Shown in pieces: positions 16,438 through 27,837 of a DNA stretch of 64,000 nt. The DNA is from Bacteroides ndongoniae (GTDB taxonomy: Bacteria > Bacteroidota > Bacteroidia > Bacteroidales > Bacteroidaceae), in the NCBI RefSeq assembly GCF_900108345.1, contig NZ_FNVV01000012.1, positions 905,852 to 969,851 on the forward strand, read 5' to 3'. The translations under genes and the position numbers were made by a program. The notes under the pieces are model-generated. The model did not search any database and was not told the DNA's origin. It saw only the letters and a list, made by a program, of their open reading frames with translations. Numbering within the stretch: the first letter of the stretch is position 1; the number at the start of each line of letters is the position of its first letter.

Positions 16438-17472
16438 ATGATTACAAGAACTGCAAAGAAACTGATATACAACATCGTCATCATCGGCTGCCTCGTGGCA
16501 GGACTGGTTTACGTCTGCTCGCGCTTCCTGCACCTGGGCCGTGTAGAATATACCGACAATGCACAGGTGAAGCAGCACATCACCCCCGTGAATACCCGCG
16601 TACAGGGCTTCATCAAGCGCATCTGTTTCGAGGAGTTCCAACCCGTACACAAGGGCGACACGCTGGTCATCATCGAAGATACTGAGTTCCGCCTGCGTCT
16701 GGCACAGGCCGAGGCCGACCTTGCCAATGCGCTGGCAGGCAGCAAGGCCACTACGGCAGGCATTGCCACCACGCAGAACAACCTGAGTGTGAGCGATGCA
16801 GGCATCGAGGAGGCCCGCGTGCAGATGGAGAATGCCCGCCGCGAACTGACCCGTTACGAGAAACTGCTGGGCGAGGATGCCGTCACCCGTCAGCAATACG
16901 ACAACGTGCGCACCACTTACGATGCTGCCAAGGCACGCTACGAGCAGGTACTCCGTGCCCGCCGCTCTACTTCGCTGGTAAAGGATGAACAGACCCACCG
17001 TCTGGATCAGAACGAAGCGGGTGTCCGCCTGGCCGAAGCGGCCGTAGAGCTGGCACGCCTGAACCTGTCGTATACCGTTGTGCTGGCCACCTGCGACGGC
17101 GTGACCGGCCGTAAGGACATCCACGAAGGCCAGTTGGTTCAGCCGGGACAGACGCTGGTGGACATCGTTGATGGCACCGACCTGTGGGTAGTGGCCAACT
17201 ACCGCGAGACACAGCTGCCCAACATCCACGAGGGAGCCGAGGTAGAGATTACGGCCGACGCCGTGCCGGGTATCGTCTACAAAGGTACGGTAGAGTCCAT
17301 CTCCGACGCTACGGGAGCCGCCTTCTCGCTCATTCCCCAGGACAACGCTACGGGCAACTTCGTCAAGGTAGAGCAGCGTGTCCCCGTGCGCATCAGCCTG
17401 CAGGGCAATCGTCCCGAAGACCTGCAACGACTGCGTGCCGGGTTCAATCTGGAGTGTGAGGTGAAATATTGA
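16438..17472 (+). CDS. HlyD/EmrA-type membrane fusion protein
   Basis: This 344-residue protein has one N-terminal membrane helix (about 9-27), a biotinyl-lipoyl-like half (YTDNAQVKQHITPVNTRVQG, IKRI), a coiled-coil hairpin of about residues 70-190 and a second half, LVQPGQTLVDIVDGTDLWVV. The VEYTDNAQV start is the EmrA pattern. It should bridge the MFS pump and the TolC channel. It lies 44 bp after tolC and 7 bp before the MFS gene. Confidence 0.93.
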   Translation: MITRTAKKLIYNIVIIGCLVAGLVYVCSRFLHLGRVEYTDNAQVKQHITPVNTRVQGFIKRICFEEFQPVHKGDTLVIIEDTEFRLRLAQAEADLANALAGSKATTAGIATTQNNLSVSDAGIEEARVQMENARRELTRYEKLLGEDAVTRQQYDNVRTTYDAAKARYEQVLRARRSTSLVKDEQTHRLDQNEAGVRLAEAAVELARLNLSYTVVLATCDGVTGRKDIHEGQLVQPGQTLVDIVDGTDLWVVANYRETQLPNIHEGAEVEITADAVPGIVYKGTVESISDATGAAFSLIPQDNATGNFVKVEQRVPVRISLQGNRPEDLQRLRAGFNLECEVKY

Positions 17473-17479
17473 GCAGACT

Positions 17480-19084
17480 ATGGGAGCACCGATTCTTAAC
17501 GGGCCGTTCACGATGCCCATGTTCCGCGAGTTTGTACCGCGCAAGATGCAGCCGTGGATTTATGTATTCTTCGCCGTTACCTTCCAGCTTTCCGGCGGGC
17601 TTTATTTAGGCGCACTCAACCAGATGGTGGGCGGCATGTCGCTGATGCGCGAAGACCTGCTGATGTGCCTTTACTCTAATTTGGCTGGCATGGCCATTTA
17701 CTTCCCGTTGCTGTTTCGCATGAAGTTTCGTTTTACCAACAAAACGCTACTCACGGCAGCCGCATTGGGCGTGTTAGTTTGCAACCTTGTGGCGCCCTAC
17801 ATCACCTTTCTGCCCCTGCTGTGGGCGGTGTGCTTTGTCGAAGGCATTTGCAAGATTCAGGGCACCTTCGAGTGTATGTCGAACATTCAGCTGTGGATGA
17901 CGCCCAAGCGCGACTTCACCGTCTTCTTTCCTCTGCTGCACATCATTATCCTGGGCAGCATGCAGCTGTCCGACCTGATGACCACCTGGTTGCTGCACCA
18001 CTATCATTGGACGTACATGCACCTGTTCATGGCAGGGTTGATGCTGGTGGACCTGCTGATACTTTCGACTTGTGTACGTCATTTTCGTTTCATGAAAAAG
18101 TTCCCGCTGGTGGGTATCGACTGGACAGGCGCGATGCTGTGGGCGGCCCTGCTGCTGCAGGTAGCCTACCTGTTCGACTATGGCGACTGGTACGACTGGT
18201 GGGACAGTCCCGTCATTTGCCGTCTGACTTGTTCCATTGTGCTGACGGCTTACGTCTGTGTGAAACGGATGCGCGCCATCCGCCATGCTTTTCTGGAACC
18301 CAAGATGTGGACTTACCGCTATCTGTGGCCTGTGTTGATACTGATTACTGTGGTCGAAGCCATTCTGGCCACGGAGCGTGTGCTGGAGGAAAGTTTCTAC
18401 GAAGGGGTGATGCACTATGCCGAGACCGTCAGCGTGCAGTTGGACTGGCTGGCGCTGGCTGGCATACTGGCGGGCTGTCTGTTTGCCTACTGGTGGATGC
18501 ACGTGCGCCGCTTCAACTACCTGCGGCTCCTTATCGTGGGCGTCATGGCATTGGTGTGCTACCTGGCAGGCTATTACTTCCAGTTTTCGGGCGAGATACA
18601 TCTGTCGCAGCTCTATCTGCCGACGCTGTGCCGCGGCTTCGGCTACGCCATACTGAGTGCCACGTTTATGGTTTGCTTGGAGGAGATTATGACCTTCCAG
18701 CACTTCTTCCAGGCACTCAGCGTCTTCAACATGCTCCACATGGTGGTGGGCGGCGTGCTGGGTTCGGCTCTTTACGGGCGTGCCCTTTCCTACTACATGA
18801 CGGACAACATGGCTCGCTACGGCAGTGCCATCGACCGCGTGTCGTTCAGCAGTTCGCCCTTCCCGTTAGGTGAATATATGGAGACGTTCGTTTCGCAAAT
18901 GATGGAAGTCAGCATCCGCCAGATATACGGGTGGGTGCTCTACGGCTGCATCCTGTTGCTGCTGTTGTTCCTGCTCTACGACATGCCGGTGCGGCGTTAT
19001 CTGAAGGAGATGCCCAGCTGGAAGAGTGTAGGGCGTGACGTCAAGAATTCCTTCTTCCGCTTCCGCTCGTTGCCCGACGAGTGA
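17480..19084 (+). CDS. MFS efflux transporter, DHA2/EmrB-like
   Basis: This 534-residue protein has about 14 hydrophobic segments and follows TolC and HlyD genes, the EmrAB-TolC arrangement. It is strongly diverged: classical EmrB motifs are hard to find. Recognisable parts are FFAVTFQLSGGLYLGALNQM at the N-terminus and AMLWAALLLQVAYLFDYGDW in the middle. Substrates of such pumps are usually drugs, bile acids or fatty acids; none can be named here. The last codons (FRSLPDE) lie within a 28-bp sequence that recurs at the end of the thioredoxin-like gene 977 bp downstream. Confidence 0.85.
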   Translation: MGAPILNGPFTMPMFREFVPRKMQPWIYVFFAVTFQLSGGLYLGALNQMVGGMSLMREDLLMCLYSNLAGMAIYFPLLFRMKFRFTNKTLLTAAALGVLVCNLVAPYITFLPLLWAVCFVEGICKIQGTFECMSNIQLWMTPKRDFTVFFPLLHIIILGSMQLSDLMTTWLLHHYHWTYMHLFMAGLMLVDLLILSTCVRHFRFMKKFPLVGIDWTGAMLWAALLLQVAYLFDYGDWYDWWDSPVICRLTCSIVLTAYVCVKRMRAIRHAFLEPKMWTYRYLWPVLILITVVEAILATERVLEESFYEGVMHYAETVSVQLDWLALAGILAGCLFAYWWMHVRRFNYLRLLIVGVMALVCYLAGYYFQFSGEIHLSQLYLPTLCRGFGYAILSATFMVCLEEIMTFQHFFQALSVFNMLHMVVGGVLGSALYGRALSYYMTDNMARYGSAIDRVSFSSSPFPLGEYMETFVSQMMEVSIRQIYGWVLYGCILLLLLFLLYDMPVRRYLKEMPSWKSVGRDVKNSFFRFRSLPDE

Positions 19085-19118
19085 CGGGTACGTGTTTGGA
19101 CCTGAAGTAAATGGAATG

Positions 19119-19385
19119 TTAACGCCCTACCTGATAATATTGTAAAATATCCCGCAAAATATCAGCCCATGATGCTTTTTTCTCCGGGGCGACAGTTTCG
19201 TGCAACCGTTCCTTGTTCAAGTCGTCCACTTTGGAGGATACTGCCTTTCCGTTTCCGGCGACCGTTGAGTCGGAAGAAAGGTAATGTGTTAGGTAAGGGT
19301 TGGTTGTGCTGGTGCTCTTTGCAGAATGGCAGGCAGAGAGGGCTAAGCAGCATCCTAACAGGCAAGCGTATATCAACTTCTTCAT
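19119..19385 (-). CDS. Small lipoprotein of unknown function
   Basis: This 88-residue protein has a lipoprotein signal, MKKLIYACLLGCCLALSACH, with the lipobox LSAC. The mature part is short and polar (KSTSTTNPYLTHYLSSDSTV ... SWADILRDILQYYQVGR). I do not recognise a family. It is convergent with the MFS gene, which ends 34 bp to its left, and divergent from the thioredoxin-like gene. It lies inside the low-GC segment bounded by 28-bp repeats. Confidence 0.65.
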   Translation of the reverse strand: MKKLIYACLLGCCLALSACHSAKSTSTTNPYLTHYLSSDSTVAGNGKAVSSKVDDLNKERLHETVAPEKKASWADILRDILQYYQVGR

Positions 19386-19530
19386 GACTATCGTATTTTT
19401 TGTAAAGTTAGTTGTTTTTTCGTGGCATGATGTTTAAAGTAGGTTAATTTGATTAAAGATGTTTATTGCAAATAACACTGGGCGTGTTTGAATTGTACCT
19501 TTACAACGTAAAGATTAAAAGTATCACGCT

Positions 19531-20061
19531 ATGAAGAAAGTCTTTCTTTTATTGATTCTCATGGCGCTTGGCGGAGTCTCTTACTCGCAGGTTCGGATAG
19601 TCGACAACGATTCTTTGAAGTCTGTCATTACTGCTTCCGACAAGCCTTATAAACTGATTTACGTTTTCTGTGATTACTGTCGTCCGTCTGTCGAACGTTT
19701 TCCGAAACTGTTGGAGGTGTTGAAAGGCAATTCGGATGTCGCTTTGTTTCCTATTTGCGCGCAAGGCTATGGGGAAGTAGCAGAGTATCTGAAAAGAAAT
19801 GGGTTTTCGGAAACAATCTACCTGATTAACCAAAAGCGGAAAATTAAAATGATCGATCTGTATAATCCGATTAAGTTTACTTGTAAACTTCTGCACAAGC
19901 AGTTGGATATTCCGACAGATAAGATGGGGGCTTCGGACTATTGTCTGTTGGATAAGGACAATAAGGTTGTTCTTCAGACCCATTGGGAGATGCCGGATAG
20001 TTTGTATTTCGGACAGCTGAAGGAGTATTTTGCTCGTTTCCGCTCGCAGCCCGACGAGTGA
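19531..20061 (+). CDS. Thioredoxin-like exported protein
   Basis: This 176-residue protein has a signal peptide, VFLLLILMALGGVSYSQ, and a likely thioredoxin-type active site in YVFCDYCRPSVERFP (CxxC at about residues 50-53). The predicted fold then runs through SDVALFPICAQGYGEVAEYL and a later YCLLDKDNKVVLQTHW. It is probably periplasmic. The redox role is inferred from the CxxC motif only. The gene is AT-richer than its neighbours. The end FRSQPDE mirrors the MFS end FRSLPDE because of the 28-bp direct repeat. A TACCTTTA box lies 28 bp upstream. Confidence 0.7.
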   Translation: MKKVFLLLILMALGGVSYSQVRIVDNDSLKSVITASDKPYKLIYVFCDYCRPSVERFPKLLEVLKGNSDVALFPICAQGYGEVAEYLKRNGFSETIYLINQKRKIKMIDLYNPIKFTCKLLHKQLDIPTDKMGASDYCLLDKDNKVVLQTHWEMPDSLYFGQLKEYFARFRSQPDE

Positions 20062-20107
20062 CGGGCGCAGGGCGGTGGAAGGCAGCATTTGTCTTTGTGT
20101 TTCAGTT

Positions 20108-20149
20108 AAGGCGTTTCTGCTTGCAAAAAGAGTCGGAAACGCCTTTTTC
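20108..20149 (+). terminator. Rho-independent terminator after thioredoxin-like gene
   Basis: AAGGCGTTTC at 20108-20117 pairs with GAAACGCCTT around 20137-20145 and is followed by a T-run. Confidence 0.75.
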
Positions 20150-20159
20150 TGTAACATGC

Positions 20160-20560
20160 CCTCCCGCTGAATTCCTCGAAACAGATGCCGGAACTGCATA
20201 AAACGGCGCTAAAACCGCATGAATATACGCTGCGGATGCCGGAATTGCATCTTTTTGCCGTCTGAAACGCTTGTGCGGAACGTGCTCTGTGCTTGTCCGG
20301 TTGCCGAACAACGCTTGTGTGGCTCGGCAACAATGCTTGTGCGGCTCGGCCGGAAGGTATGTTATAGGGAGGAACAAAGCTTTCGGCGGGGCATTCGGGC
20401 GCTTTTTTCGTCTGTTTTGGTTGTAAGTATTTCGCTATCTGTTTGGCTGATAGACGAATAGTGCGTGTGCGCTTTGAAAAAATCGGCTGCCCGTCCTTCT
20501 GGCCGCAAATACGCGATTCTCGCGGACTTGGGTGTGCAAAGTGTCAGAATGATAGTTGGC
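20160..20560. repeat. Long intergenic repeat R1
   Basis: This non-coding stretch shares at least four collinear anchors with 25660-26090: GCATGAATATRCGC (20217), CGCTTGTGTGGCTCG (20312), ATTTCGCTATC (20429) and AAATACGCGATTCTCGCGG (20507). Offsets between anchors are 95, 117 and 78 bp here versus 95, 138 and 77 bp in the other copy. It contains diverged units of the CTTGTGNGGCTCG repeat family (copy 3). It ends about 110 bp before the flavodoxin-like gene. Confidence 0.7.
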
Positions 20561-20610
20561 CCGTTTCTCCTTTTCTTCCGCCCATCGGGCCGTTTGTCCG
20601 AAATAATATG

Positions 20611-20618
20611 TATATTTG
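20611..20618 (+). promoter_or_regulatory. Putative -7 box for flavodoxin-like gene
   Basis: TATATTTG matches TAnnTTTG, 56 bp before the ATG at 20674. A TTTG at 20593-20596 is closer than usual. Confidence 0.45.
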
Positions 20619-20673
20619 CGGATATTCTCCGGATATTTATTCGTGGGAACGAAGGCTTAAAAACGGAAGCACT

Positions 20674-21249
20674 ATGAACATACTTATCCTGAATGCCAGC
20701 CCCCGTCCCAACGGAGGCATCGCGCGCATGTTGCAGGCCATGGAGGAAGAAGCCCTGGCGTGCGGAGCCCGGGTGGTGAACCTGCGTGTCGCCGACCTGA
20801 AGGTGCGTCCCTGTACGGGTTGCATGACCTGCCGTACCGCCCAGCGTTGCACCTTGCCCGAAGATGACGCCCAATGCGTGGTGCGCCTGCTGGGCGAATG
20901 TCAGGTGCTCGTCATCGGCGCCCCCTGCTATTGGGGCAACATGCCAGGCACCCTGAAAGTATTGTTCGACCGCATGGTTTATGGCCTGATAGAGCAAAGC
21001 GGCACCGGACTTCCGCGCCCGCTGCACGCCGGCAAGGACGCCGTATTAGTGTCCACCAGTACCACCGCTTTCCCCTTCAACATCCTGTTCCACCAGACCA
21101 GCGGCACCGTACGCGCCCTGAAAGCCATTCTGAAGTGGAGCGGCTTCCACATCTACCGCCGCATCGAGCGGGGAGGGGTGCGGCAGAAGCCCGTCGGCGA
21201 AAAAGATTTGAATCGTTGCAGGAAAGTGATGCGGAAGTTGTGCAAATAA
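20674..21249 (+). CDS. Flavodoxin-like NAD(P)H oxidoreductase / iron-sulfur flavoprotein
   Basis: This 191-residue protein starts MNILILNASPRPNGGIARML, the FMN-binding loop of NADPH-dependent FMN reductases. It carries a cysteine cluster, CTGCMTCRTAQRC at about residues 47-59, typical of the iron-sulfur flavoprotein subgroup. GAPCYWGNMPGTLKVLFDRM is the second FMN contact. It probably reduces quinones or other electron acceptors; the substrate is not known. The frame extends upstream to 20443 but that part lies in repeat R1 and has no family similarity, so I start at 20674. Confidence 0.88.
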   Translation: MNILILNASPRPNGGIARMLQAMEEEALACGARVVNLRVADLKVRPCTGCMTCRTAQRCTLPEDDAQCVVRLLGECQVLVIGAPCYWGNMPGTLKVLFDRMVYGLIEQSGTGLPRPLHAGKDAVLVSTSTTAFPFNILFHQTSGTVRALKAILKWSGFHIYRRIERGGVRQKPVGEKDLNRCRKVMRKLCK

Positions 21250-21253
21250 TCAC

Positions 21254-21261
21254 TACCTTTG
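21254..21261 (+). promoter_or_regulatory. Putative -7 box for ABC-F gene
   Basis: TACCTTTG fits TAnnTTTG. It lies 4 bp after the flavodoxin-like stop codon and leaves a leader of about 115 nt. Confidence 0.45.
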
Positions 21262-21385
21262 TGCCCTTGCAAACCGCGATGTAACTGTCCGGTTTTATAG
21301 GTTTTTGCCGTTTGCAGGTCCGTGCCCCCTTGCGAGGCTCCGGCTTGCAGGCCGAAAAACGTATCAACTTAAGATTATTGACTTT

Positions 21386-23389
<2,004 letters not shown>

Positions 23390-23437
23390 TGGCCGCCGGG
23401 TGAAGAACGGAAAACAACTTTATAAAACAGTATAACA

Positions 23438-25474
23438 ATGAACATGAAACATTTTCTTCCCGTTGCAGCGATCTGCCTGCTGGCAACATCGTGCAACACG
23501 GGCAAGCAGACGGCCGAACAGACAGCCGGCATTCAGCTTGCCAATCTGGATACCACGGCTCTGCCGGGTACCGACTTCTATCAGTATGCCTGCGGTGGCT
23601 GGATGAAAAACAATCCGCTGACTGATGAATATTCGCAGTATGGTTCGTTCACCGTGCTGGCCGAGAACAACCGCAAGCAGATTCAGGGTCTTATCGAAGA
23701 ACTGGCTGCCTCGCAACACGAAGCCGGCAGCGTGGCACAGAAGGTAGGCGACCTGTACAAGATTGCCATGGATAGCGTGAAGCTGAATCAGGACGGTGTT
23801 GCCCCCATTCAGGCCGAACTGAAGGAAATCGGTGCGATGCAGAGCAAGGAACAGCTTTATCCGCTGCTGGCACAGCTCTATAAGAAAGGCATCGCAGCCT
23901 ATCTGGCCCTCTACGTGGCAGCCGACGAAATGAATAGCAACATGAACGCTGTACAGATAGCCCAGTACGGACTGAGCATGGGCGACCGTGACTACTATCT
24001 GCTGGACGATGAGGCTACTACTAAAATTCGTGAGGCTTTCAAAGTACATGTGAAGAAAATGTTCGGTCTGGCCGGATATTCTGATGCCGACGCTGACCGT
24101 GCCGTGAAGGTAGTGATGGATGTAGAAACCCGTCTGGCACAGGCTTTCCGCTCGCGTGTCGATCTGCGCGACCCTCATGCCAATTATAACAAGATGTCGA
24201 TGGAAGACATCAAGAAGCAGTACTCCACCTTCGACTGGGATGCTTATCTGAAAGGACTTGACCTGAACGATGTGAAGGAAATCATCGTCGGACAGCCCGC
24301 TTCGCTGGAGGCTTCGGTGAAGATTCTGGACACACTGCCCCTGGCCGACCAGAGCCTGTACCTGCAATGGAAACTGATTGATGCCTCTGCCGACTATCTG
24401 AACGACGCGCTGAAGGAGCAGAACTTCGACTTCTACAGTCGCACGATGTCGGGCGCCCAAGAGATGCAACCCCGCTGGAAGACGGCTGTCGGTGTAGTAA
24501 GCTCTACACTGGGCGAGGCTGTCGGACAGATGTATGTCGAGAAGTACTTCCCCGCCGCAGCCAAAGAGCGTATGGTGACCCTCGTGAAGAACCTGCAGGA
24601 TGCACTGGGACAACGCATCCAGAACCTGTCGTGGATGGGCGATTCGACCAAGGTAAAAGCCCTGGAGAAACTGGCTACCTTCCACGTGAAGATAGGTTAC
24701 CCCGACAAATGGAAAGACTACAGCTCGCTCGAAATCAAGAACGACTCCTACTGGGCCAACATCGAACGTGCCAACCTGTGGAATCACGCCGAGATGGTGG
24801 CCAAGGCAGGCAAGCCTGTTGACAAGGACGAATGGCTGATGACGCCGCAGACCGTGAACGCTTACTACAACCCGACGACGAACGAAATCTGTTTCCCCGC
24901 CGCCATCCTGCAGCCGCCTTTCTTCGATATGAATGCGGATGACGCCTTCAACTACGGTGCCATCGGTGTGGTGATCGGACATGAGATGACACACGGATTC
25001 GACGACCAGGGCCGTCAGTACGACAAGGACGGTAACCTGAAAGACTGGTGGACCGAAGAAGATGCCAAGAAGTTCGAGGAACGTGCCAACGTGATGGTAG
25101 CCTTCTTCGACAGCATCGAAGTGGCTCCGGGTGTACACGCCAACGGCCGCATGACGCTGGGCGAGAACATTGCCGACCACGGTGGTTTGCAGGTAGCTTT
25201 CCAGGCCTTCAAGAACGCTACTGCCACGGCTCCGCTGGCCGTGAAGGACGGCTTCACCCCCGAACAGCGCTTCTTCCTGGCTTATGCCGGCGTATGGGCC
25301 AACAACATCCGTCCCGAAGCTGTGCTGCAGATGACCAAGATTGACGTTCACTCGTTGGGCAAATGGCGTGTGGACGGCGCACTGCCGCACATCGGTGCCT
25401 GGTACGATGCCTTTGGCGTGACCGAGAAAGATCCGATGTTCGTGCCGCAGGCCGAGCGCGTCTCCATCTGGTAA
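23438..25474 (+). CDS. M13 family zinc metallopeptidase (neprilysin/PepO-like)
   Basis: This 678-residue protein is a lipoprotein (signal ending LLATSC) of the M13 family. The zinc site is HEMTH at about residues 515-519 in VIGHEMTHGFDDQGRQYD, with ENIADHGG supplying the third ligand and DxxHxxG. The N-terminal M13 lid domain starts PGTDFYQYACGGWMKNNP. It should cleave oligopeptides at the envelope. Start and length are typical. A strong terminator follows at 25500. Confidence 0.96.
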   Translation: MNMKHFLPVAAICLLATSCNTGKQTAEQTAGIQLANLDTTALPGTDFYQYACGGWMKNNPLTDEYSQYGSFTVLAENNRKQIQGLIEELAASQHEAGSVAQKVGDLYKIAMDSVKLNQDGVAPIQAELKEIGAMQSKEQLYPLLAQLYKKGIAAYLALYVAADEMNSNMNAVQIAQYGLSMGDRDYYLLDDEATTKIREAFKVHVKKMFGLAGYSDADADRAVKVVMDVETRLAQAFRSRVDLRDPHANYNKMSMEDIKKQYSTFDWDAYLKGLDLNDVKEIIVGQPASLEASVKILDTLPLADQSLYLQWKLIDASADYLNDALKEQNFDFYSRTMSGAQEMQPRWKTAVGVVSSTLGEAVGQMYVEKYFPAAAKERMVTLVKNLQDALGQRIQNLSWMGDSTKVKALEKLATFHVKIGYPDKWKDYSSLEIKNDSYWANIERANLWNHAEMVAKAGKPVDKDEWLMTPQTVNAYYNPTTNEICFPAAILQPPFFDMNADDAFNYGAIGVVIGHEMTHGFDDQGRQYDKDGNLKDWWTEEDAKKFEERANVMVAFFDSIEVAPGVHANGRMTLGENIADHGGLQVAFQAFKNATATAPLAVKDGFTPEQRFFLAYAGVWANNIRPEAVLQMTKIDVHSLGKWRVDGALPHIGAWYDAFGVTEKDPMFVPQAERVSIW

Positions 25475-25499
25475 CAGCGTGGTGATGTAACCCTATACC

Positions 25500-25557
25500 G
25501 GGAGGGGAGGATTCTTCTTCGCAGACTGTCTGCGGCGGGGAATCCTCCCCTTTTTTT
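25500..25557 (+). terminator. Rho-independent terminator after M13 peptidase gene
   Basis: GGGGAGGATTC at about 25504 pairs with GAATCCTCCCC at about 25540, followed by seven T. An inner CGCAGACTGTCTGCG hairpin sits in the loop. Confidence 0.9.
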
Positions 25558-25659
25558 GTGCCTGTCGGCGGGTGGCGGCAAGGGGTGGAAGAGGATTTGA
25601 CGATGCGTTTGACGGATAATATATTTTGCTTTCAAAATGTCAGAAAACGGGCTTTTCGG

Positions 25660-26090
25660 CTGACAGACCTGTTTTGCAAAAACGGGCTGAAAGCGTCGGA
25701 AATGGGCGAAACCGGTGTTGAATCTGCATGAATATGCGCCCGTTATGCGGGTTTTATGTGTTTTTTGTCCCCAAAATGCTTGTTCGGCGCGCGCTCCGTG
25801 CTTGTTCGGAGCGGGAACTACGCTTGTGTGGCTCGCGAACCGTGCTTGTGTGGTTCGTCAGCAATGCTTGTTGCGCTCGACGGGATGGCTTTCCGGCGGC
25901 GAAAACAGGGCTTTCGGGGGAGTCGGAGGGGAGAAGTTTTTCTCTTTCGGATGTAAGGATTTCGCTATCGTGCTAAGAGGCAGCGAGATGCGGATTTTCG
26001 CTTCCAAAATCCGGAACGGTCGGGCCTTCGGACGGAAATACGCGATTCTCGCGGCGTTGGCCGAGCAAAGTGTCACATTGTCAAGGACGG
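25660..26090. repeat. Long intergenic repeat R2
   Basis: The second copy of the element described at 20160-20560, with anchors at 25726, 25821, 25959 and 26036. It contains diverged CTTGTGTGGCTCGCG units (copy 4 of that family). A reading frame of 193 codons crosses it but shows no family, and I do not call it a gene. The remainder of the 833-bp gap between the peptidase and purH holds a terminator and the purH promoter. Confidence 0.7.
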
Positions 26091-26255
26091 TGCCTGGCGT
26101 CGATCCCGGTGGCGAATCTGCCCTTCGGGCTTTCGTGACAGTGGCATTCGTAGCTGCCGGCCGCAAATGGGACGCTGTATGGGGGCTTGTCATTAAAAAG
26201 TATAATTTTATGCGATTAATTGTCTGTGTATGCGTCACCTTACGAACAAAATTTG

Positions 26256-26263
26256 TAACTTTG
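26256..26263 (+). promoter_or_regulatory. Putative -7 box for purH
   Basis: TAACTTTG followed by CGGC fits TAnnTTTG, 45 bp before the purH ATG. Confidence 0.55.
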
Positions 26264-26307
26264 CGGCATTATAGATTTAATTTGCGCGTAATTTAAATAA
26301 CTGAATC

Positions 26308-27834
26308 ATGTCCGAAACAAAAAGAATCAAAACAGCTTTGGTATCTGTGTACCATAAGGAAGGTTTGGATGAAATCATCACCAAACTGCATGAAGAAGGT
26401 GTAGAGTTCCTCTCGACAGGCGGAACCCGTCAGTTCATCGAATCCATGGGTTACCCCTGCAAGGCAGTGGAAGACCTTACCACATATCCCTCTATCCTGG
26501 GCGGTCGTGTGAAGACGTTGCATCCGAAGATTTTCGGAGGCATCCTGTGCCGTCGCGGACTGGAACAAGACATGCAACAAATCGAAAAATATGAAATTCC
26601 CGAAATAGACCTCGTCATCGTTGACCTGTATCCGTTCGAAGCCACGGTGGCCAGCGGCGCCGACGAACCGGCCATTATCGAGAAGATCGACATAGGCGGC
26701 ATCTCGCTGATCCGTGCGGCTGCCAAGAACTACAACGACGTAGTCATCATCGCCTCGCAGGCACAGTACCAGCCCTTCCGCGACATGCTGATGGAGCACG
26801 GTGCCACTACCTCGCTCGAAGAACGCCGCTGGTTTGCGAAAGAAGCCTTCGCCGTTTCTTCGCACTACGACTCGGCCATCTTCAACTACTTCGACGGCGA
26901 CGAAGGCAGCGCCTTCCGCTACTCGGCCAACAATCAGAAGACCCTGCGCTACGGCGAAAACCCGCATCAGAAGGGTTACTTCTACGGCAATCTGGATGCG
27001 ATGTTCGACCAGATACACGGTAAGGAAATCTCCTACAACAACCTGCTCGACATCAATGCTGCCGTTGACCTGATCAACGAGTTCGGCAACGACACCACTT
27101 TCGCCATCCTGAAGCACAACAATGCCTGCGGTCTGGCTACACGTCCGACCCTGCTCGAAGCCTGGAAAGACGCCCTGGCCGGCGATCCCGTTTCGGCTTT
27201 TGGCGGAGTGCTCGTCACCAATACCGTCATCGACAAGGCGACGGCCGAGGAAATCAACAAAATCTTCTTCGAAGTCATCATCGCTCCCGATTACGACGTG
27301 GATGCCCTCGAAATACTGGGACAGAAGAAGAACCGCATCATCCTGGTGCGCAAGCCTGCCGAGCTGCCCAAGAAGCAGTTCCGCTCGCTGCTGAACGGCG
27401 TGCTGGTACAGGATCGCGACCTGAAGATCGAGACTCCTGCCGACCTGAAAGTAGTGACCGTGAAGGCTCCTACCGCCGAGGAAATCGACGACATGCTGTT
27501 TGCCAACAAGATTGTGAAGAACAGCAAGTCCAACTCCATCGTGCTGGCCAAGGGCAAACAGCTGCTGGCAAGCGGTGTGGGACAGACCAGCCGCGTCGAT
27601 GCCCTGAAGCAGGCCATCGAGAAAGCCAAGAGCTTCGGCTTCGACCTGCACGGTGCCGTGATGGCCAGCGACGCTTTCTTCCCCTTCCCCGACTGTGTCG
27701 AGATAGCCGGCAACGAAGGCATCACAGCCGTTATCCAGCCGGGTGGAAGCATCAAGGACCAGCTGAGCTTTGACTACTGCAACGAACACGGAATCGCCAT
27801 GGTGACTACCGGATTCCGTCACTTCAAGCACTAA
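26308..27834 (+). CDS. purH: Bifunctional AICAR formyltransferase / IMP cyclohydrolase
   Basis: This 508-residue enzyme should carry out the last two steps of IMP synthesis. The N-terminal cyclohydrolase domain (1-200) is an MGS-like fold, with KTALVSVYHKEGLDEI and EFLSTGGTRQFIESMG. LGGRVKTLHPKIFGGIL is the family loop. The C-terminal transformylase includes ILKHNNACGLA (catalytic Lys-His) and LRYGENPHQKGYFYG. SDAFFPFPDCVEIAGNEGI is near the end. Start and length are typical. It precedes mreB, separated by a repeat array. Confidence 0.97.
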   Translation: MSETKRIKTALVSVYHKEGLDEIITKLHEEGVEFLSTGGTRQFIESMGYPCKAVEDLTTYPSILGGRVKTLHPKIFGGILCRRGLEQDMQQIEKYEIPEIDLVIVDLYPFEATVASGADEPAIIEKIDIGGISLIRAAAKNYNDVVIIASQAQYQPFRDMLMEHGATTSLEERRWFAKEAFAVSSHYDSAIFNYFDGDEGSAFRYSANNQKTLRYGENPHQKGYFYGNLDAMFDQIHGKEISYNNLLDINAAVDLINEFGNDTTFAILKHNNACGLATRPTLLEAWKDALAGDPVSAFGGVLVTNTVIDKATAEEINKIFFEVIIAPDYDVDALEILGQKKNRIILVRKPAELPKKQFRSLLNGVLVQDRDLKIETPADLKVVTVKAPTAEEIDDMLFANKIVKNSKSNSIVLAKGKQLLASGVGQTSRVDALKQAIEKAKSFGFDLHGAVMASDAFFPFPDCVEIAGNEGITAVIQPGGSIKDQLSFDYCNEHGIAMVTTGFRHFKH

Positions 27835-27837
27835 TCG

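Larger units (their letters stand above)
19061..20065. repeat. 28-bp direct repeats bounding a low-GC segment
   Basis: A sequence TTCCGCTCGNNGCCCGACGA followed by GTGACGGG occurs at 19061-19088 and 20038-20065, with only two differing positions. Each copy covers the stop codon of the gene it ends. The 950-bp segment between has a visibly lower GC content than the flanks. It carries a small lipoprotein gene and a thioredoxin-like gene. The arrangement resembles an insertion that duplicated the 3' end of its target gene. Confidence 0.6.

Noticed and set aside
20443..20673. N-terminal extension of the flavodoxin-like protein
   Set aside because: The extension lies in repeat R1 and precedes the promoter box; the family starts at MNILILNASPRPNGG.
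25715..26296. 193-codon frame upstream of purH
   Set aside because: It runs through repeat R2 and the purH promoter; composition is rich in Arg, Cys and Val with no family, and the other repeat copy does not keep the frame.
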